Part shown: positions 35,427-44,960 of the stretch, one piece after another
Layout of the letters: every line of letters starts with the position of its first letter
Position numbering within the stretch: position 1 is the stretch's first letter
From: Furcasterigmium furcatum
Taxonomy: Eukaryota > Ascomycota > Sordariomycetes > Glomerellales > Plectosphaerellaceae
Direction of reading: 5' to 3'
Assembly (NCBI GenBank): GCA_001599815.1
Contig: BCIA01000003.1
Span: 372,001 to 436,000, forward strand
DNA length: 64,000 nucleotides
Position numbers and translations under genes: made by a program
The notes under the pieces: model-generated
What the model saw: only the letters and a program-made list of their open reading frames with translations
Databases searched by the model: none
What the model was told of the DNA's origin: nothing

Positions 35427-37596
35427 TTTGAGTTTGTGTTGATTCGTCGAGTAAGAAAGGTTTGTCTCAAATGGCAGTACGTGATGGTCCAGCTGTGTGT
35501 GCGTGGGTGTCGTTATGTGATGGGCAAGCAGAAGGACGAGTTTGTTGAGCTTGGGTAACCCAGCAGGTCTAATACGTCGAGATGCGGTGGTGTTTCGTCA
35601 TGGATTATCATTGTCTACCAGGCAATACACCTGGCATTCTTTTATAAGAGCGGCTTCACCAGCCATGGCGAAAATGGCTATCGTCAGCCATCAGCCTTTG
35701 CCGACCCTGAAGATATATCCATGGATGATGTATACGCGGAGGGCTGGCAGCCGCCTCCGGCAGTAAGTGTGTAAACGCCGCCGGGTGTCGCCCCACAAAA
35801 ACGGGTGGCCACCCGGAGCCCCGCGGAATACTTGGCCGGCGGGTATTCAAGCAAGTCGGAGGGTTTCGGTGCATTTCAGCATCTCTCGTCTGCATTACAT
35901 CCTATGTCCGCTCCGTGCCTTGCAAACGGTAGGCACGACTGCTAGGATTTCGGCAAGGCACGTCTGGCACTTTTACCTGCCCCTAAAATATACATCCGCG
36001 TGGCCTCATGGTGCAAACAAGATTACCTGGGTCAACTGAGAAACCATGTATACAAATGCTCAGGTAGATCCGAAAGAGGAATGTGTAATTACAGTCTTGC
36101 TTCCCACTCCAAATTGGCCCTGTTGACGTCCTTTTACCACCCGTGCCCGACACCGGCTGACGCCATGTTAGCGACCGGTTCCGACATATCTCAACCTATC
36201 AAGATGCCCATATTGATATCTGCACACGGCGACAACCGTGCTCACCCAGCAGCCACAGGTAAGGAGCCTGACACCCGCGGGCTCGGAGGTGGCGGCAGCC
36301 TCCAAAGTTGTCGTTTGGGAGCCGGCATGAGGTGTGTCCTGCCCAGGAGCTGATGGGCTGGCCCGCCCAGCATAGGCCCGAGTCGATGTGATCACCGTCG
36401 GGTATCTGGTTGTCAGCCTGAGGGCACAGCCCTGTCCAGACACAGTTTCATTCCTGGCCCCCAGGAAGGCCCTGTCTTAGTTTGGCGTTTATCCGTCCAT
36501 GGGGAGAGTGCCGATCTGTCAACCATGATCCAGACCCCAGAGAGCGGGCCAAGGGTGCACCATATGACTTTTTCCCGTCGGGTAATCATAAGGGCACGCA
36601 GCCTTGCCGCCTTCGTAGCGAGCATCAACTCAGTTTCGAAGGAGTGGGTTCCATTCAGCCAAAGACCAATGCGCCAGACTAAGAGAGCGTGCACCTTGTC
36701 TCAACGAGGGGACGCCGGCAGGTTCAGACAGTCCTAAATTGTCCTGTGGGCATCCCAGGATGGTGGGTTTCCAACACACCGGCCCTCCGAATCAAGAGCA
36801 GGAATATGAACATAATTTTCGTGCCGTGGATTTTCTCTGCCCCTGTGTTTAGTCACTCCTCTACCTGCCCGGGCTCTCCGGAATCCCGCAGCTAGCGGTT
36901 GGTGCGTCGCCGACCCGACCTTGAGTAACCCACCCATTATCCAACTCGAATATAGCGGAGCGGGTCACCTACCAGTGCGGGAACACTCCTCAGCTACAAG
37001 GTCGACATGGGAAAGGGGAGATCAAGGCCTGACACTACAAGGCTGAAAGACGGAGCCTGCGAGTCAGCCCACATGGCGACCTTGGGTCTGTGCATGACTC
37101 GAGCCCGTCTACCAGTGAACAGACTGCTGCCTGACGGACTCGGAGTTCGGGAGTTCCCCCACTTTCCGTTAAACTGTTGCCTGGAGGCTGATTTCGCCGG
37201 GGTAAATGTTGGTAAGTAATGCCATGCCGCGGCGTAACGCCTGCCACGGCAACACCATCAAGTGATTGGAGGAAAACCATAGACTTTTCATGTGCTCTTC
37301 ATGGTCCTTGGAGTCACCGAGAAGCGAGCACGAGCATGCCAGCCACGGCTTGCCGGCTTGCCGGTGGGATGGATCAGGGACAAGGGCAATCTGAGTTGAC
37401 CACAGTTTGTGGTCATTGGCTTCCTGGAGCGCTGGGAGTTTGGGGTGTATCTATGGATGTAAGTGGTTTGCTGCTGTACTGTGCCTCCTAAAATGCTTGC
37501 TACGATCTCTCATTTTTGGCCCGTCTCGATTCGAAATCTTGGGACTGGGCTGCTCTTCTTCTGTAACATCACATCACACTCCCTGGCAGTCTATCA
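35427..37596. other. Gene-free interval upstream of PMP3
   Basis: About 2.2 kb with only short, non-conserved frames (up to 117 codons). It must contain the promoters of the SDR gene (left end) and PMP3 (right end). I recognise no RNA gene or mobile element. Confidence 0.45.
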
Positions 37597-37656
37597 GTAA
37601 GTTTCGGGTTATACCCTGAATGGTGCCTCTCGTGCTGATACAATACCTATCTCCAG
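37597..37656 (+). other. Candidate 5'-UTR intron of PMP3
   Basis: GTAAGT at 37597 and a CTCCAG acceptor ending at 37656, with a GCTGAT branch-like site, define a 60 nt leader intron 100 bases before the PMP3 ATG. Splicing would remove the upstream ATG at 37620. Only consensus evidence. Confidence 0.45.
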
Positions 37657-37756
37657 GCACTATTATCGACCGCCGTCCTAGCGTTTACGGATACCCCTTT
37701 TCTCCTCTCGACCCGATTCAACAGTCTATCCACCAAACGCCAGGCCTACTTTCACC

Positions 37757-38002
37757 ATGCCGTTCACCGCCAGCGACATCTGCAAGATCATCTTTGCCGT
37801 CATCCTCCCGCCCGTCGGAGTGTTGATGGAACGCGGCTGTAGCGGAACGTTCTGGCTCAATGTTCTCTTAACCATCCTGGGTATGTATTTACGGCGTCGA
37901 ATGTCGGAGCTTACATACCCCTCGGGTGCGCAGAGATCTAATGGAAATTCAGGATACATCCCCGGCATCATCCATGCCATCTACATTATTCTGAAATATT
38001 GA
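37757..38002 (+). CDS. PMP3: Plasma membrane proteolipid 3 (PMP3/UPF0057)
   Basis: Exons 37757..37880 and 37953..38002 with a 72 nt intron; 57 residues. The spliced protein has the complete family pattern: DICKIIFAVILPPVGVLMERGC, then FWLNVLLTILG joined to YIPGIIHAIYIIL, giving two hydrophobic hairpin helices. The intron is a multiple of three and open, so an unspliced 81-residue version exists that would break the second helix with a basic insert; I reject that version. Family knowledge: Pmp3 proteins sit in the plasma membrane, affect membrane potential and Na+ tolerance, and are commonly stress-induced. Confidence 0.93.
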   Translation: MPFTASDICKIIFAVILPPVGVLMERGCSGTFWLNVLLTILGMYLRRRMSELTYPSGAQRSNGNSGYIPGIIHAIYIILKY

Positions 38003-38451
38003 TTGGCATTCGTTGGTATGGTGCTTCCCGGGTTGGAGAACATGGAGATAGATGGATACCTCTTTTGAATCTAGGCGTTCTCGACGAGGTGCATTTGGGG
38101 CAGTGCCGTCTACGAACCCTTGAGCTGGGAGGCAACTTGGGTTATTTCAGGGCCGGGGCCCCCTTAGTAGCCCGGATGGATTCAGGGAGCCAACCCCTCT
38201 CGATTCCGCCTGCACCATGAGCCAACCGGTAGTATCGGCTTCCAATTAGGGCGCGTTCTGCGAACGCGAGGATATGCCGGAGTCCCCTCGCTACATCTCG
38301 ACGCCTGAATTTTGCCAGCTCTTAATAAAATCCCGAACCTACTCTTTTTGACGTATCTACTACTACTCAACTAGTTGCCGCGCCCGCGCAGCAGGCGAAC
38401 AGCCCTCCTCACTCGAGCGAAAACTGGGCCCCGAGATCGTCAAAGAGCCAC
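38003..38451. other. Intergenic, convergent 3' ends
   Basis: 449 bp between the PMP3 stop and the stop of the minus-strand membrane protein gene. Nothing recognised. Confidence 0.45.
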
Positions 38452-39247
38452 CTAGTAGCCGGACTCACGCTTGACGGACCTCGCCAATGGCAGCTTACGT
38501 GGGAAGAAGACGTCCCAGAAGCTCGAGGGATACATATCGACGGCGTCTTGTTCGGACTGGTCGATGGCGATGTAGGAGATATGTTTGTAGCGCTTTGCGT
38601 TGTCGTCGGTGGCGACGCAAGCGAGGACGAAGAGGGTGAAGTGGACGACGCTGGACTGTTGTCAGGGGAGAGGAGAACCATTGCGCTGCCACTGCTGCCA
38701 CTTACATGAGGACGGATTGCAGGGTCGGAAGAATCCATAATCTCTGAATTTCCGCTTCGTTCGGCGGCGCCTCCTGAACCTCGTTCCCGTCGACTACGAC
38801 CGTGCTATTCGGGTCAAATAATACCAGGTACTGTATTTGGAGGGTCCAGTTGAGCCAGACGACAGCACTCATGAAGATTCCGGATGCCCAGATTGCCAGG
38901 TGCGCCGCAACATGCACTCCGGGAGGCGCCCAGCAGAAGGGGTCAGCGGAAGGCAGAGGCTGGCCGAGCCGCTGCCGTCGCCGTCTGTCGCCGCTACCGC
39001 CTCGCCAGGCCCGCATCAGCAGCATAAGTATGTCCATGATGCTCCATGATGACGCCATGACGGCCGAAGGAAAGACAAGGTTCCAGCCGATTGCCTCGGA
39101 CAGGCCGCTGGTGCCAACGACGACGACGATACCGCCGCTGGCGAGGATGGAGATGAGCCGCAGCGTGAAGGTGAACTTGGAGAGTGATCGACGGTGAGGA
39201 ACCGCCACGGCAAGGCGTCCGTTTGGATTAGGTGCTAGGTTCGCCAT
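38452..39247 (-). CDS. Four-helix integral membrane protein (unknown, MARVEL-like layout)
   Basis: Exons 39247..38706 and 38650..38452 with a 55 nt intron; 246 residues. The acceptor was chosen at TCCAG because only that frame yields the hydrophobic continuation IVVHFTLFVLAC. Four membrane spans are visible: FTLRLISILASGGIVVVVGTS, LVFPSAVMASSWSIMDILML, HVAAHLAIWASGIFMSAVVW, and LPTLQSVLIVVHFTLFVLAC. A basic loop (RRRRQR) follows span 2 and a hydrophilic tail closes the protein. I do not recognise a characterised family; the layout is that of small fungal MARVEL-like proteins. It is divergent from 39822..40772, which has a similar pattern. Confidence 0.72.
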
Positions 39248-39821
39248 TATTTCTTATGCGAGGCTGCCGACTCGGGGAAGCGTGTCTCGGCCTGTAGAGG
39301 ATGATGGAGGTGTGTGTCGCCGTTGCCGGCTCGGTGCCAGCCCTCGCCCCCTTTTTGCGTTTCCCGGGAGGTGCCGAGTAGGTACTCTTGGCGCCTGGGG
39401 CAATGTAGATGCCGCGAAGGTATCCTTTCGTGAGTAGAAGTAGGCCGTGATGTGATCTGTGAGCGAGAAAAGTCTGACTGTCTGAAGCAGTACCGAAACC
39501 TCCAAAGCTCGCGGAACGTCCGCCAGGCGGTCCCACCACCGCCTCCCGAGTCAGGCATACTCTAAGTGCTTGCGGTAGTGCCACGCACGGGCACACGTGG
39601 AGAAGTATCCAGCCATAGGGACTGGATGTGCTAGTCGCAGCCGCGCGTTCCGTTCTGCGTGAAAACTGTTTCCGCCCTAACGCATTCTTCCCTTTGCGTC
39701 TCCATCCAGCGCGAACCTCTGCCACGGCAGCAACGACGACACCTCCCCTCGACGGCGTCACATCAGCAGGGCGCAGGTCGACCGACGGACGCCCTGACGA
39801 TGTAGTCGGCTATCGGCCACC
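39248..39821. promoter_or_regulatory. Divergent promoter region of two membrane-protein genes
   Basis: There are 574 bp between start codons at 39247 and 39822. The open frames crossing it lack resemblance to known families. No defined site seen. Confidence 0.45.
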
Positions 39822-40772
39822 ATGTCTACCGCCCCTCCCTCTCCCTCGATCGACCAGACCATCGATGCCGTCGCATCTCAGAGACTAGATCAACCTGACG
39901 AACACGACCGTGATCCTTATACCTACGCCGCCATCTGGACCACGCCGGCACTCCGGAAGTGGGAGTCCGTCAAAGTCGCGCTGCGCCTCTTGACAGGCCT
40001 CTGTTCATTCGGCATCTGCGTCGCGATCCTCAGCTACGAACACCAAAAGGCCTATTTCCCCACCGATGGTACGATAGCCTGGCCGGCCGCCCTGCCGGCC
40101 ATGGCAGCGACGCTTTGGGATCTCGCCGAGAGTCTCGTGCGGTTCGCGAGGTTTGGCAACACTCTGCCACCAAGAGCCCTGGTTGCGTTTGATTCTGCCG
40201 CTGTCCTGGGCTCCGTCGCTGGCTCTGCGATCCTCGCCTGGCAGCTGGCCGAGTCCGACGCCCTCGAGACGCGCTTCCCCGGGAAGCACATCGCGCACGT
40301 CACGGTCATCGGGATCATGGCCTGTACTAGTATTCTCGCGCGAGGCGCGCTGCTATCTAGAGGCTGGGAGGACAGGGCCCGGGAGGTCAAGTGCCGCCGG
40401 CCCCGCACGGCTTATGCTCCCTCCACGGGGACCGTAGTGTGTCTCCTATCTCCTCGACGACGGCACGTCGCAGAAGGCCTGGAGCTGCAGATCCTCGGCA
40501 TGGCGGAGGAGGATTGTGACGGGAATAGCAAGCCGCCAGAAGCTGGCGCTCGACATAGACCGCACTCGTCACGGCAGGGGTACTCTGCCGAGACGAGGAG
40601 GCCTGGGACTTCAACCCCACCGCCGCTCGATTATGTCCCCGACGTGCTGGAACTAGAGAGACAGAGAAGAGGCGAGCTGCAGCCCCAGATGATACTCTCA
40701 GCCGACAAATCGCTCAAGTGCGCCGTTGATCGTACGGGGAGGATGCTGGCAGCGCCACCCTCCAGTATGTAA
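39822..40772 (+). CDS. Predicted multi-spanning membrane protein (unknown)
   Basis: A 316-residue frame starting with a good ATG context (CCACCATG). Four hydrophobic spans lie in the first ~190 residues: KVALRLLTGLCSFGICVAIL, AWPAALPAMAATLWDLAESL, ALVAFDSAAVLGSVAGSAIL and IAHVTVIGIMACTSILARGAL. The rest is hydrophilic, Arg/Pro/Ser-rich and poorly structured. The spacing and the K..LRL....SFGI and W..A...LWDLAESL patterns echo the divergent neighbour, so the two may be distant paralogues. A GTATGT sequence near 40767 could be a donor for a further exon, so the C-terminus is uncertain. No function is assigned. Confidence 0.65.
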   Translation: MSTAPPSPSIDQTIDAVASQRLDQPDEHDRDPYTYAAIWTTPALRKWESVKVALRLLTGLCSFGICVAILSYEHQKAYFPTDGTIAWPAALPAMAATLWDLAESLVRFARFGNTLPPRALVAFDSAAVLGSVAGSAILAWQLAESDALETRFPGKHIAHVTVIGIMACTSILARGALLSRGWEDRAREVKCRRPRTAYAPSTGTVVCLLSPRRRHVAEGLELQILGMAEEDCDGNSKPPEAGARHRPHSSRQGYSAETRRPGTSTPPPLDYVPDVLELERQRRGELQPQMILSADKSLKCAVDRTGRMLAAPPSSM

Positions 40773-40883
40773 AACATCAAGACAGATCGGTGCTCCTTGA
40801 ATTGCCATTGATTTTGACGTTGTGCCCTAGTCTCGTCTCCCGGCTTCCGAACCCTCATCTGAGCGTGACCTCCGCATTGAAGC

Positions 40884-41589
40884 TCAGAACATGGGTTCCT
40901 TAGTAGCCAAGAAGGGGCCCAGCACTCTGAGAATTCGCTCCGCCCCTGTGACCCACTGCTGGAGACCCTGATATACCCGATCGGTGTCTGAGCCCATCTT
41001 GGAGATGAGAACCTCCCTCGGGGGACAGCTGCTCTCGACGGCCTTCTTGAGGATCCTCTTCGTGACGAACCCGTGGTGTCGGTAGAGCGTATCCTTGAAC
41101 GCGTCCGCGAAGGCATGTTTCAGTTCCTCCCTCCGATGGATCGTGTACTGGATCGCGCGGCAAGCAAACTCCAGTGCCCTGGCAGACGTTAGAGTTCTCG
41201 CTGTATGAACATAGAGAGGGGGCACATATGGGGGCCTACGTACCGGAAAAGCCAGAGAAGACTTTCGACGGCCGAGTACGGCGCACCACATACGCCGACC
41301 ATGTCTTGGAGGGTCTGCGACTGAGCCGGAGCAGCGGCAACCTGCTCGCGAATGACCTTGACGTTGTTGGCCATGTCCTCCCTGCTTCCGTCCAAGTCGT
41401 GAATAGCCAGAACGTCTGCAATCATCAGCCGCTCTGTGGCCTTCGAGGCGCTGAGGACGGGAGTCACAAACCCAAGAATAGAAGGAATTCGTCAACAGCA
41501 GCAAGGAACTGATTCGTGTCGATGGCATCCCCTCTGATCGTCACGCTCAGGAAGCACGAGGCTACCGAATCGACGGTCGGAGTCGCCAT
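40884..41589 (-). CDS. Glycolipid transfer protein (GLTP/HET-C2 family)
   Basis: Three exons, 41589..41472, 41415..41244 and 41178..40884; introns 56 and 65 nt; 194 residues (HET-C2 has about 208). Splicing joins FLAAVDEFLLFL to DVLAIHDLDGSREDMANNVKVIRE and WLF to RALEFACRAIQ, giving the all-helical GLTP fold. By alignment with human GLTP, headgroup-site residues D48, N52, W96 and H140 correspond to D53, N57, W94 and H132. The Lys expected at K55 falls on V60, with Lys one position earlier (K59). Family knowledge: these soluble proteins move glycosphingolipids between membranes, and Podospora HET-C2 is an allelic incompatibility determinant. Reading through intron 1 would shift frame, so splicing is required. 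Confidence 0.87.
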
Positions 41590-42678
41590 GGCGCTCGTGA
41601 AGGAGTCAGGTGAGGGTCTGGTGATGCGAAGGTAAAGGGGCGGGCGGCGGCCGACTTATTTGTGCCTAGAGCAGCGCCCTAAGGGGCTTGAGATCATAGT
41701 AAGGTAGGTATCTGGTGAAGAGGACTTCTTAGTTCTAATGGAGAAACTGCGGATCCGCGTCAAGTCATGGTTGCTCGGATCACAACATCAGTTGGTCGGT
41801 CAGGGGTCAGACCGAACTGATGCGCACCACTGGGATGTGCCGAAAATTCATGCCCTCTGCTAAGGCATCTAGTCATCTCGTAGTAATTAGCAGATAGACC
41901 AAGAAAAACCAACCCAAATATTCTGCCGCGAGTTTCTCGTTCTCGTTCTCGGTTGACTTCCGATCAGCCATTCATTCGTTCATCCCCACCAGAGAAACGG
42001 GCACCACATCCACATCTAGGCAGCCGTTTAAGCAGCCAACGTTGCCGGGTTTCAGTCAGTAGTGCTTTCGATATTGTCAAAACCAGCCCCAGTCAAGCCG
42101 GCCGAGCCGCACTAATTTGGGCGGCCTCGGAATTTGTGAGCTGGGAGCTGACTCGGGACTGCCTCGGCCCCGGATGCACATCGACTCAGACGCCCTGCTA
42201 GCACGCGCCCTTGACTTACACAGAGACGAATTTGTGAAACCGTCACGGAGTCTTGACCGTCTCGGCCCAATAGAACCATGTAAGTAAGCAAGGCAGACAC
42301 TGGGAGGACGATATACGACAGACGTGGTCTAGAGCCGGGCAGAACGCATCGTCAGGTGAAGGACTAGATCCACTGCCGGGCACGCCGCGATGCATACAGA
42401 CCCTCGGACCAAGTCAGCGGATGTCGCTATGCTGAATGAGTTGTCCACCGCGGACGCCCATGTTGTAGCCGGGGCCGGGAGACGCGTCACGTCGCCTGGG
42501 CTTCATATCGGGCCCTGACGGCCTCTCCGAATCGCAAGTATAAAGTCGTTCAAGGCGGCCATCAATATCACAAGTGTCTTTCATTCATCAATTCACTCGC
42601 TATCGTCTCCCTGAACCTTTCATCACTTCCGTATCTTTTAACGAATCCTCTCCCCTAAGCCTCCGGCCGAATCTTACC
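41590..42678. other. Gene-free interval, divergent promoters
   Basis: About 1.1 kb between the GLTP and CFEM start codons, holding both promoters. No gene or recognised element. Confidence 0.45.
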
Positions 42679-43248
42679 ATGAAATTCTCAGTTGCCTCTA
42701 CTCTGCTCCTCGCGGATGCCTTGGTCTCGGCACAGTCGACCGCCACCACTGTTTACGGCCCCGTGGGCACCACACTCCCCGACCTGGTTTCCGGCGTGAA
42801 CTCCTGCATCCTTGGCTGCCTGGCTGACACTGCCGAGGCTTTGCGGTGCGGCGCAACGGATCTGGATTGCCTCTGTGGAAAGACAACCAGGCTCTCTATT
42901 GCGATGGCAGCCTGCGCCAACAACTCCGATTGCCAGGGAGTCGACGGTGGGCTATCAATCTCCCCATACCCAGTCGACAAGAGCTGACTTTTTCCGCCAA
43001 CAGATGCCGCCTCTCGACTCGGCGACGTCTGCAAGATAATGGACGACGAGCCCAGTCAAGACGCCATCGCATCTGCCTCGAATGTTCTCGAGAGCGCCCT
43101 TGCTTCGATCACCACCCAGGCAGCTTCAGCAACCAAGACCGGCGATAGCGACTCGGCTGCGGCCGGGGGCCTCTTCGGAATGACCAGCTACGATCTCATC
43201 AGCCTCTCCGCCGCCGCCGCCGCCGCCGCCCTAGTTGCCGCTGCTTAG
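42679..43248 (+). CDS. GPI-anchored CFEM-domain cell-surface protein
   Basis: Exons 42679..42946 and 43004..43248 with a 57 nt intron; 170 residues. I placed the start at 42679 (MKFSVASTLLLADALVSAQS), a signal peptide, although the frame opens earlier. Eight cysteines at 43, 47, 57, 64, 66, 79, 85 and 99 give the CFEM layout, including C-x3-C and DCLC preceded by Asp61/Asp63, where haem/iron-binding CFEMs have an Asp. The eighth Cys is supplied by exon 2, which supports the intron. A Ser/Thr/Ala region then leads to a hydrophobic C-terminus (LISLSAAAAAAALVAAA), a GPI-attachment signal. Family knowledge: CFEM proteins act at the wall in haem or iron uptake or in host interaction. Seven identical GCC codons encode part of the tail. 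Confidence 0.88.
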
Positions 43249-44960
43249 ACGTCTAGGATAACGAGCCGTCAACTACTTACTGTTCAAAGAGGCGTATGGG
43301 CACTACGCCGGGAAAACTCAACATCAGTCAATATAGTTATATCTCCTTTTACCATTGAATTACTTAATCTGTACCAGTAGAGATCACTTTGAAACGCAAG
43401 GCTTACTCTTGTCCCTCATGGGACCCTGAACCGCTTCTCACCGTGTTGACGGTTTCCCTCGCCCCCTCCGCGGTCTTTCGCTCTCTCCTCCTCATTGATG
43501 CCACCATACACTGTGAACCAGCCACAAGCTGGTGACTAGTCCCGCGATGCTCATAGGGCACGGTGGGTAGCTAAGGGAACGTGTTCTACGGAAACCAGGC
43601 CCTGATATGTATTTCTAGCCCCTGAGCATGAATAGAACCCTGAAAAGTTGCTTTAGTGGAAGGATTGTGTTACTTAGCAGTGCCCGGTACTCTCCCGAGA
43701 CCCTGAGTACATCGACATCGACATGGCAAGTTCCAAGTAAAGTGAAGTCATTTCAGATCGCACGATCCATGCCGCACGAGGCGCGCTTTTGAGCAATGGA
43801 AGAAAGGGAAGCAAACAACCACCACTAGATGTACTTTCTACCACCAGCTCAACTCTGTAGAACAAAGGAAGGACTTTTCCACCACCGTTTGCCCTTGCTC
43901 CTGCTCGGCAAAAGCGACCTGGCTCTTGGGGGCCGAATCCATGGAACGCCGGTGATGCCGGAATCTTGCCAGCGACGTGGCTGCATCTGGTGAGATCAGA
44001 AGTCCACATGCACGTGGCGATGTCGACGGATGACAGCCGGCCCGGATTGTATCTATCTCATGCCTTAATAATCCACCCGTGCCCATTGGCATCAGATCCG
44101 TGGGTCGGTTTCCCTGCCGATCATTTCCGCATCTCAGCCCTGGAAACTGGGCAGCACTTCCGCTATTACAGATTCATCATTGGCCGAAACGATCCTTCCA
44201 AGAACCCGTTTGGAAGTCCGGATCGACTGGCCGCGAGCCTCATGGATTGTGGGATGCAGCCAAGGAAAAAGGAGCGCCACATCACACTCCGCACTCCCGA
44301 ATCCGGCAACCCCTGTTGATCAGTGCCTACCTAGTACATATGAGTAATTATGAATTTCCATCCATGGATCGTCGTCGTCTCATCTTAAAAGCGATCGGCG
44401 GCCCAGTGGGCCAGCATCATGAGCCGTGCCTTGCTGCTTGTGCTACGAGTACTAAGTCACTAAGTCTTTCGTTTGCACTTGCCAGTAGAGTACAAAGTCC
44501 CTGACAGCTTGACAGCTACGCGCGAGCCTCCGTCTAGGCCCCTTGTCTATCATACCTGGTATCAGTAGGCGGCAAACTCCATCATGTTTAGTATGCACAT
44601 GCCGCCCCTTGATGAAGCAACCTTGGCCGGATCCCTGTTTTGCGACTTCCTCCCCACATCTGACGGTAATGTGACTGAATCTTCCCGATATGGAACGGAG
44701 CTTCACAGCAATTTGCTTCTTGGACGTGTCATCCCACATATCATCTTTGCCCGAATTCCGGGGGAAGTGCCCAGTCTCCGGGGGGAAGACGACCGCGCCC
44801 AGCGTAGAATCCGCCCACTCACTTTTGGCCGTTCTTGGCCCGGGGTTTGGGCATGACCTCAAGTATGAGGTCTTCCCTCAGCTACGAGGTGCCCGGGCCC
44901 CGGACTCCCTTCTCGCTGGATCACTACCACCCATTGGCTTTCACGCACATCGTCGCCACC
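43249..44960. other. Gene-free interval upstream of cellobiose dehydrogenase
   Basis: About 1.7 kb with only short unrecognised frames. The right end must hold the promoter of the CDH gene. No RNA gene recognised. Confidence 0.45.

Noticed and set aside
41472..41530. Apparent frameshift in the GLTP gene
   Set aside because: A 56 nt GTTTGT...TTGCAG intron (41416-41471) restores the frame and the conserved helix, so no mutation is needed.
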